Shown: positions 6,194-10,780 of the stretch, piece by piece | Layout: every line of letters begins with the position of its first letter | Numbering within the stretch: position 1 is the stretch's first letter | NCBI GenBank assembly: GCA_947372535.1 | Contig: CANBUA010000159.1 | Coordinates: 1 to 10,780 of the forward strand | Source: Burkholderiales bacterium | GTDB taxonomy: Bacteria; Pseudomonadota; Gammaproteobacteria; Burkholderiales; Burkholderiaceae | DNA length: 10,780 nucleotides | Direction: 5' to 3' | Notes under the pieces: model-generated | What the model was told of the DNA's origin: nothing | Databases searched by the model: none | The model's input: the letters and a program-made list of their open reading frames with translations, nothing else | Position numbers and translations under genes: made by a program

Positions 6194-7063
6194 ATGTCAG
6201 CGCACAAGCCCACCATCGTCCCTCGTGAACGCCTCGATTTCGGCCTGACGGGCAACATCCCCCAATACTGGTTCGGCGGCGATCCCTTCAAGACACGTTT
6301 CTTCGACGCCATGTCGACCATCTTCCCCGAAGGCGAGCGCTTCTTCATCTCCTGCGTGCGCGACTTCCGCGACCAGGTGACCGATCCGGCCCTGCTCAGC
6401 GAGGTCAAAGACTTCATGCGCCAGGAAGGCCAGCACGGCATCGTCCACAGCCAGTTCAATGACCGGCTCAAGGCCCAGGGCATCGACGTGGACAGGCTGG
6501 AAGCGATCCACCGCCGCCTCAACGACATCACCCGTAAGTACGCGCCCAAGGCCGCCACGCTGGCCGCCACAGCGGCCGCCGAACACATGACCGCCATCAT
6601 GGCCCACAGCTTTTTCGACCGCCGGGAAATGCTGGAGACGGCCGACCCGCGCATGCGCGCCATGTACGCCTGGCACGCCATGGAAGAAATCGAGCACAAG
6701 GCCGTGGCCTTCGACGTCATGCAGAAGGTGGCCAAGGTCGGTTATGTGCGCCGCGTGTTCGCCATGGTTCAGGTGACCATCGCCTTCTCACTGCACTCAC
6801 TGCTGGTGACACGCTACATGCTCAAGGTCGATGGCTTCTCACGTTGGGCGCGCACCAAGCTGTGGGCCAAAGGCCTGTGGTGGCTCTATAACCCGCGTGG
6901 TCTGTTTTCGTCCGTCGCCGGCCATTACCTGCAATATTTCAAGCCGGGCTTTCATCCCTGGAAGGCCGGCGAGATGGACACCTACCGCATCTGGGTGGAC
7001 ACCTTCAACCTGACGGGCGATCCCATCCTGGCAGGCCAGGCCCTGCACGCGGCGGGGCGCTGA
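6194..7063 (+). CDS. PF10118-type 'metal-dependent hydrolase', diiron-like, copy 2
   Basis: A 289-residue paralogue of the preceding protein. All six putative metal ligands are kept: E48 (EGERFF), E78-x-x-H81 (RQEGQH), E130 (AAAEH) and E165-x-x-H168 (WHAMEEIEH). In the stretch from FPEGERFF to AQGI (44-97) I count 39 identical residues of 54. The segment between the second and third ligand helices (about 98-125) is much less similar, as is the C-terminal tail, so substrate range may differ. The motif KPGFHPW is at 250-256 and a hydrophobic stretch at about 188-208 is retained. Both copies look intact, with no frameshift. It ends 33 bp before the stop of pgk, which points towards it. Confidence 0.85.
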   Translation: MSAHKPTIVPRERLDFGLTGNIPQYWFGGDPFKTRFFDAMSTIFPEGERFFISCVRDFRDQVTDPALLSEVKDFMRQEGQHGIVHSQFNDRLKAQGIDVDRLEAIHRRLNDITRKYAPKAATLAATAAAEHMTAIMAHSFFDRREMLETADPRMRAMYAWHAMEEIEHKAVAFDVMQKVAKVGYVRRVFAMVQVTIAFSLHSLLVTRYMLKVDGFSRWARTKLWAKGLWWLYNPRGLFSSVAGHYLQYFKPGFHPWKAGEMDTYRIWVDTFNLTGDPILAGQALHAAGR

Positions 7064-7067
7064 ACCT

Positions 7068-7084
7068 GCCTGCGGTCAGCAGGC
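7068..7084. terminator. Stem-loop between convergent PF10118 copy 2 and pgk
   Basis: GCCTGC (7068-7073) and GCAGGC (7079-7084) form a perfect 6-bp stem with a 5-base loop in the 33-bp gap between two converging genes. It could act in both directions. No T-tract follows on either strand, so intrinsic termination would be inefficient. Confidence 0.4.
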
Positions 7085-7096
7085 GCCGTTGCCGAC

Positions 7097-8320
7097 TCAG
7101 CCAGCCGCGCGCTTGCTCAGGATCTCAAACGCCGGCAAGGTCTTGCCTTCGAGCACCTCCAGGAAAGCACCGCCGCCGGTCGAGATATAACCCACATCCT
7201 TCTCGATGCCGTACTTGGCAATCGCGGCCAGGGTGTCGCCACCACCGGCAATGCTGAAGGCGCTGGACTGGGCAATCGCACGGGCGATGGCTTGCGTGCC
7301 CTTGGCAAAAGCATCCACCTCGAACACGCCAACCGGGCCATTCCAGACCACCGTCCCGGCTGCCATCAATTGCGCAGACAGCTTGTCGGCCGTCTTGGGG
7401 CCGATGTCCAGGATCATGTCGTCGTCCGCCACGTCGGTGGCCGCCTTCACCACGGGCTTGGCCTGCGCCAGGAACGCGCCGAAATCGAACTTGCCGGCAG
7501 GCACGCCCTCGGCCACCACCACGTCTTCGGGGATGGGCACCTCGGCGCCGCGAGCCTTCATGGCCTCGATCACCGCCTTGGCTTCATCCAACAGGCCCGG
7601 CTCGGCCAGCGATTTGCCGATCTTCAGCCCGGCCGCCAACATGAAGGTGTTGGCGATGCCGCCACCCACGATCAGCCCATCGACCGCATGGGACAGCGAC
7701 TTCAAAATCGTGAGCTTGGTCGACACCTTGGAGCCCGCCACGATGGCCACCAGCGGGCGCTTGGGGGAAGCCAGGGCCTTGGTGATGGCATCGATCTCGG
7801 CGGCCAGCAGGGGGCCAGCACAAGCGATCTTGGCAAACTGCGCGATCCCATAGGTCGTGCCCTCAGCGCGGTGCGCTGTGCCAAATGCATCGTTGACGAA
7901 CACATCGCACAAGCCAGCCATCTTGCGGGCGAGCGTTTCATCGTTCTTCTTCTCGCCCTTGTTCAGGCGGCAGTTCTCCAGCAACACGACCTGACCGGGC
8001 GCCACATCCACGCCGTCGACCCAGTTGCTCACCAGGGGCACTTCGCGCCCCAGCAGCTCGCCCAGGCGCTTGGCCACAGGCGCCAGCGAATCCTCAGGCT
8101 TGAACTCGCCTTCTGTGGGCCGCCCCAGGTGTGACGTCACCATCACGGCGGCGCCACCCTTGAGCGCCATCTCGATCGCCGGCACCGAAGCACGAATGCG
8201 CGTGTCCTCGGTGATCTGGCCGGCATCGTCTTGGGGCACATTCATGTCGGCGCGGATGAACACACGCTGGTTGGTCAACTTGCCTTGGGCAGCCAGGTCT
8301 TCGAGTCGGAGGATGTTCAT
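7097..8320 (-). CDS. pgk: Phosphoglycerate kinase
   Basis: Transfers the acyl phosphate of 1,3-bisphosphoglycerate to ADP, giving 3-phosphoglycerate and ATP; it also runs in reverse for gluconeogenesis and the Calvin cycle. The 407-residue cytosolic monomer is full length. Visible motifs are [11 protein letters not shown] (19-29), the substrate-binding SHLGRP (63-68), CRLNKGE (117-123), GSKVSTK (196-202), GGGIANT (219-225), WNGPVGVFE (326-334), GGGDT (359-363) and STGGGAFLE (380-388). The start MNILRLEDL at 8320 is chosen because this N-terminus is standard for the family in Burkholderiales; an upstream GTG/ATG extension to 8413 encodes unrelated residues. It lies downstream of azlCD on the same strand with a 106-bp gap and has a possible promoter of its own. 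Confidence 0.97.
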   Translation of the reverse strand: MNILRLEDLAAQGKLTNQRVFIRADMNVPQDDAGQITEDTRIRASVPAIEMALKGGAAVMVTSHLGRPTEGEFKPEDSLAPVAKRLGELLGREVPLVSNWVDGVDVAPGQVVLLENCRLNKGEKKNDETLARKMAGLCDVFVNDAFGTAHRAEGTTYGIAQFAKIACAGPLLAAEIDAITKALASPKRPLVAIVAGSKVSTKLTILKSLSHAVDGLIVGGGIANTFMLAAGLKIGKSLAEPGLLDEAKAVIEAMKARGAEVPIPEDVVVAEGVPAGKFDFGAFLAQAKPVVKAATDVADDDMILDIGPKTADKLSAQLMAAGTVVWNGPVGVFEVDAFAKGTQAIARAIAQSSAFSIAGGGDTLAAIAKYGIEKDVGYISTGGGAFLEVLEGKTLPAFEILSKRAAG

Positions 8321-8367
8321 GATGCGAGCGGTAGAAGATGGACAGGCCCGGAAGCGGGCGACGCGAC

Positions 8368-8373
8368 ATTGTA
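8368..8373 (-). promoter_or_regulatory. Possible -10 element for pgk
   Basis: The minus strand reads TACAAT here, 47 bp before the pgk start, the same five-of-six -10 box seen before the PaaX-like gene. The -35 position at 17-bp spacing is GC-rich and does not match TTGACA, so this is a weak call. Confidence 0.3.
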
Positions 8374-8389
8374 GGGAAACCAGCCGCTT

Positions 8390-8404
8390 TGCCCCTCCGG
8401 GGCA
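8390..8404 (-). terminator. GC stem-loop between azlD and pgk
   Basis: TGCCCC (8390-8395) and GGGGCA (8399-8404) pair with a 3-base loop, just after the azlD stop on the minus strand. A second GC pair (CCCC near 8407 with GGGG near 8420) lies beside it. No T-tract follows. It may attenuate azlCD readthrough into pgk. Confidence 0.35.
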
Positions 8405-8426
8405 GACCCCCATTCGCGCGGGGCCC

Positions 8427-8777
8427 TCACCACCCCAGGCCCAGCCTCAAGCCGAGCAGCACCGCCATGCCCACCACGATGGTGCCCAGCATGTCCCGCC
8501 GCCAGGCCGCCCAAGCCACGGCCACCAGCGCCGCCGCCAGTCGAGGATCACGCCACAGCGGCATCCAATGCCCCTGCGTCAGGAACACATCGGGCGCCAC
8601 CACCGCAGCCAGGGCGGCCAAAGGCGCGTAGCGCAAGCCTCGCTCAATCCAGGGCGGCAAAGTCCATTCGCGCTGATTCAAAAAGAAGAATGACCGGCTC
8701 AAGGTGGAAATGGCGATCAGCCCCAGGCTGACCAGCACCACCTCCCCCGTCGACATGCTTGACATCGCGTTGCTCAT
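8427..8777 (-). CDS. azlD: AzlD-family branched-chain amino acid export subunit
   Basis: A 116-residue inner-membrane protein of the AzlD family (small partner of AzlC). Hydrophobic segments are seen at about 11-29, 45-62, 75-90 and 95-115, agreeing with the four short membrane spans of the family. The family hallmark RSFFF at 28-32 and the segment [18 protein letters not shown] (46-63) are typical. It starts three bases after the azlC stop, so translation is coupled, and GAGG at the azlC end may serve as ribosome binding site. Starts at Met5 or Met8 are possible alternatives. With AzlC it is expected to export leucine, isoleucine, valine or analogues. Confidence 0.9.
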   Translation of the reverse strand: MSNAMSSMSTGEVVLVSLGLIAISTLSRSFFFLNQREWTLPPWIERGLRYAPLAALAAVVAPDVFLTQGHWMPLWRDPRLAAALVAVAWAAWRRDMLGTIVVGMAVLLGLRLGLGW

Positions 8778-8780
8778 GCC

Positions 8781-9560
8781 TCAGCCCTCGCGATGGGCCG
8801 GAGCCACGCCATTCACTGCGCGCTGGCCCAGCCGGTCGATCAACAAGCCCAGCGCAACGGCGGCAACCACCGCCACCACGATGTGCAACTTGAATGGCAG
8901 CCCGAATGCGACAACCGCAGCCGTGGCCGCAAAAGCGGCTGTGACCGCCGTGACCCGGTCTTTGATCAGCGTCACCAGCAACCCGAGCAGTGCCAGCGTG
9001 CCGGCAAATCCCATGCCCCAGGCACTGGGAATGACATCGGCGAACAGCACCCCCACCGCCACCGCGATGTTCCATCCGCCCCAATTCACCACGCTCAAGC
9101 CCAGCAAGTAAGCCAGTGGCTCAGGGTGCTCGTGGCTTGCAGGCGTCGTCTGTCCATGGCGCTGCTGCATGAACACATAGGTCAGGTCGGCGCTCAGATA
9201 GCCCGCCACCAAGCGCCAACGCAAAGGCATGTTCATCATGTGCCGGCGCATCTGCACGCTGAAGATCACGAAGCGCAGGTTGACGCACCAAGCTGTGAGC
9301 CAGATCACCCAGACAGGCGCACCCGCCATCAACAAAGGCACGGTGGCCAACTGAGAGCTGGCAGAAAAAACGGTCAGGGCCATCAGCAAAGCCAACGGCA
9401 CGGGCATGCCGCCCTTGACCATCGCCATACCAGTGACCAATGCCCAGGCAACGATGCCAGGTAACACGCGGGACATGTCACGAATGCCTTGCCGCAGCTC
9501 GGGGTGGCGCCACAGTCGGGCGTCCAGCAAGCTCATGCTGGCGGTGTCGGTCGTCCTCAT
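8781..9560 (-). CDS. azlC: AzlC-family branched-chain amino acid exporter, large subunit
   Basis: A 259-residue inner-membrane protein of the AzlC family. After a polar N-terminus (about 30 residues) come several hydrophobic spans, with the family features MALTVFSASSQLATVPLL (39-56 region, F-SASSQ), WLTAWCVNLRFVIFSV (NLR-F) and the later VVNWGGWNIAVAVG. AzlC proteins carry conserved small-residue and aromatic positions in exactly these segments. It forms an exporter with AzlD, encoded immediately downstream, and may also remove toxic amino acid analogues. Met9 is an alternative start, as neither Met1 nor Met9 has a good ribosome binding site. The gene follows the lipoprotein by 65 bp on the same strand. 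Azl genes commonly neighbour pgk in Comamonadaceae-like genomes (from general knowledge). Confidence 0.9.
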   Translation of the reverse strand: MRTTDTASMSLLDARLWRHPELRQGIRDMSRVLPGIVAWALVTGMAMVKGGMPVPLALLMALTVFSASSQLATVPLLMAGAPVWVIWLTAWCVNLRFVIFSVQMRRHMMNMPLRWRLVAGYLSADLTYVFMQQRHGQTTPASHEHPEPLAYLLGLSVVNWGGWNIAVAVGVLFADVIPSAWGMGFAGTLALLGLLVTLIKDRVTAVTAAFAATAAVVAFGLPFKLHIVVAVVAAVALGLLIDRLGQRAVNGVAPAHREG

Positions 9561-9625
9561 TCAGGCATTGTCGGGCCAATTGATCCATGCGGACGGGTCA
9601 ACTGATCGCCCTCGCTACCGCGACG

Positions 9626-10036
9626 TCAATGCGCCGCGCTGCCTTTTTTCTCCGGCGCAGCGGCCTTGCTGTCCGAGGCATCCTCTTCGTCGTCATCGAC
9701 GGACTTGGCTTTTGGTTTGGAGGCAGCAGGCGCCGGTCGGGGCACCACCGGCGCCACCCCCTCCAGCTTGTTCTCCCGCATGTATTCATCCATCTCCCGC
9801 CAACCCGCGAACACGGACGACTTGTCTGCTTTGGGATTGAGTGTGTAGCAATCCTCAATGGCCCTCATCGCATGGCGGCAAGCGCTACCAATGGCCTTGG
9901 CCTCCGCCTGAAGGCGCTCAGCTTCCTTCGCAGGTGTTTCAATGCCGAGTTGGTCGCACCCCGTCAGCAACAGCAGCACGCTTGCCGCGACGCCTCGCCA
10001 TACCAGCCCGTTCATATTGAAAGCCTTGTTGTCCAT
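9626..10036 (-). CDS. Small conserved lipoprotein of unknown function
   Basis: A 136-residue predicted lipoprotein. A signal sequence with a hydrophobic core VAASVLLLL ends at a lipobox LTGC, so the mature protein would begin at lipidated C27, followed by DQLG; with D at +2 the Lol rule predicts inner-membrane retention. The mature domain has a helical, charged stretch (35-50), two cysteines C53 and C63 that might form a disulfide (SACRHAMRAIEDC), and FAGWREMDEYMREN (76-89). The tail is low complexity: a Pro/Ala/Lys linker (97-111), then an acidic patch DDDEEDASD (114-122). Start choice is uncertain: Met8 at 10015 has AAGG at good spacing and gives a more usual 19-residue signal. I recognise it as a type seen in Burkholderiales but know no function. 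Confidence 0.75.
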   Translation of the reverse strand: MDNKAFNMNGLVWRGVAASVLLLLTGCDQLGIETPAKEAERLQAEAKAIGSACRHAMRAIEDCYTLNPKADKSSVFAGWREMDEYMRENKLEGVAPVVPRPAPAASKPKAKSVDDDEEDASDSKAAAPEKKGSAAH

Positions 10037-10354
10037 TTGTCCGCCGCCTTCTTCACCATCATCGGTGTCGGCAAGATGCCGATGTCTCGCATATTCGAGC
10101 CTTGACGCGGTGATTGATGCCTGTTTTACGGCAGTTGGACGGAGAGCTTTAGGACCGCCGCATTGATGGCATGCATGGCGCAGCAAGTCACGGCTGTGAC
10201 TGGAGATCAAAGGATTCTCGCCAAACGGACGGGCGGCCACAGCACCAAGTCATGCCAACCGCCCAAGCGACCCGCAATGATGCGTCTGTATGCGCCCTGT
10301 GTGCTCGACTCCACCGCCCGCGGACGTGGGCTCGACCCGATGTCAAGACAGGCT
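10037..10354. other. 318-bp stretch without a supported gene between smg and the lipoprotein
   Basis: No reading frame here has convincing codon use or a recognisable protein. A frame open from a GTG at 10240 merely runs into the lipoprotein and is better read as untranslated leader. Near the lipoprotein end two mutually exclusive stem-loops are possible on the minus strand: TCGGCA/TGCCGA (10068-10082) and CATCGG/CCGATG (10060-10084). No clear terminator after smg and no strong promoter were found. Confidence 0.5.
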
Positions 10355-10780
10355 TCAGTGAAGAACCCGGTCGCCTTCCTCAGCAAACAACTCGTCCAAA
10401 ACCAAGGTGTCCGGCTCATGCCCAGTCGACCAGAACACCATGAGCACGATGACTTTCAAATCATCAAGCGACACCGGCTGCTCCGGGCTGGCCGCCACAC
10501 GCTCCAGCACCATCTCACGCCTATTTGGCGTCAACACGCCCGAAAATTCAAGAAACCTTAAAAATCCGAGTGCTGACTCACCAAGGCTGTCAAGCTCGCA
10601 TTGTGCAAAGATCCGCGAACTGAATTCGCCAATGGCCAACTCCTCTGTTGTCTCAGCGGCTGCTTGGCTAAGCCCATCCAGCCACGACAGTGCCTCGGAG
10701 ATTTCTTCGGCTTCAAAGCCCACTGCAGCCAGCTTCCGCGTCAACTGGTCAGCCTCTGGGAAGGCATCAGGACGCCAATA
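10355..10780 (-). CDS. smg: Smg (DUF494) protein, N-terminus cut by window edge
   Basis: The minus strand is open from the right edge to the TGA at 10355, 141 codons. The product matches the Smg/DUF494 family: the edge reads YWRPDAFPEADQLTRKL, the usual segment shortly after the family's MFDVL start, so about a dozen residues are missing. Further marks are GFEAEEISEALSWLDGL, GFLRFLEFSGVL (about residues 72-83 of the visible part), REMVLERV and the strongly conserved DDLKVIVLMVFW. The end ELFAEEGDRVLH agrees with the EGMLH-type terminus of E. coli Smg, so the C-terminus is complete. Function is not established. In proteobacteria smg usually follows dprA, which is expected just outside the window. 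An in-frame TTG at 10744 is not the true start. Confidence 0.92.
   Translation of the reverse strand, partial: YWRPDAFPEADQLTRKLAAVGFEAEEISEALSWLDGLSQAAAETTEELAIGEFSSRIFAQCELDSLGESALGFLRFLEFSGVLTPNRREMVLERVAASPEQPVSLDDLKVIVLMVFWSTGHEPDTLVLDELFAEEGDRVLH

Noticed and set aside
5128..6735. Minus-strand open frame of 535 codons opposite the two PF10118 genes
   Set aside because: Antisense shadow. The composition is low-information, and the opposite strand has two clearly related proteins with conserved motifs.
8321..8413. N-terminal extension of pgk by 31 residues
   Set aside because: The extra residues do not resemble phosphoglycerate kinase, and the family start MNIL lies at 8320.
10037..10240. 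Extension of the lipoprotein to a GTG at 10240
   Set aside because: It would bury the signal peptide and lipobox 70 residues inside the protein.
10163..10561. Plus-strand open frame of 132 codons over smg and the gap
   Set aside because: It lies mostly antisense to smg with no protein family features.
1..10780. tRNA, rRNA, CRISPR array, insertion sequence, attachment site
   Set aside because: No cloverleaf-like tRNA arms, no regularly spaced repeats, no transposase or integrase motifs and no long terminal inverted repeats were seen on either strand.

Overview
The window looks like chromosomal DNA of a high-GC betaproteobacterium of the order Burkholderiales, probably near Comamonadaceae or the Leptothrix/Aquabacterium group. 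This rests on the strong G/C bias at third codon positions, on betaproteobacterial-type pyruvate kinase, phosphoglycerate kinase, AzlCD and Smg proteins, and on a neighbourhood (smg, small lipoprotein, azlC-azlD-pgk, pyk) that resembles that order. Species cannot be fixed from sequence reading alone.

Layout. Minus strand, right to left: smg (N-terminus cut by the right edge), a 318-bp gap without a gene, a small lipoprotein, azlC-azlD (branched-chain amino acid exporter), pgk, then after a 4.8-kb interruption pyk, and finally a GNAT-fold acyltransferase resembling FeeM and LuxI-type synthases that runs off the left edge. Plus strand, inside the interruption between pgk and pyk (2463-7063): a PaaX-type repressor, an alpha/beta hydrolase, a VirS/OruR-type AraC regulator, and two tandem paralogues of the PF10118 'metal-dependent hydrolase' family. 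The first three plus-strand genes overlap (by 1 bp, then 8 bp) and the last two follow after gaps of 73 and 43 bp, so the five probably form one transcription unit, perhaps with an internal promoter before the fourth gene.

How the genes may work together. pgk and pyk carry out the two ATP-forming steps of lower glycolysis; in many Burkholderiales they are adjacent. Here they are separated by the plus-strand module, which reads divergently from pyk and convergently towards pgk. The module combines two regulators of different families with one predicted hydrolase and two proteins whose conserved Glu / ExxH / Glu / ExxH pattern is that of ferritin-like diiron enzymes. A role in metabolism of a fatty-acyl or other hydrophobic compound is a reasonable inference, not a demonstrated function.

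Most interesting points: the duplicated diiron-like pair under a PaaX plus AraC double-regulator operon; the FeeM/LuxI-like acyltransferase with a near-perfect 26-bp dyad over its predicted promoter; and the pyk/paaX divergent region, which carries a TTGACA/TACAAT promoter overlapped by an 8-bp inverted repeat and, nearer pyk, an exact 12-bp direct repeat. No tRNA, rRNA, CRISPR array, insertion sequence or prophage gene was recognised.
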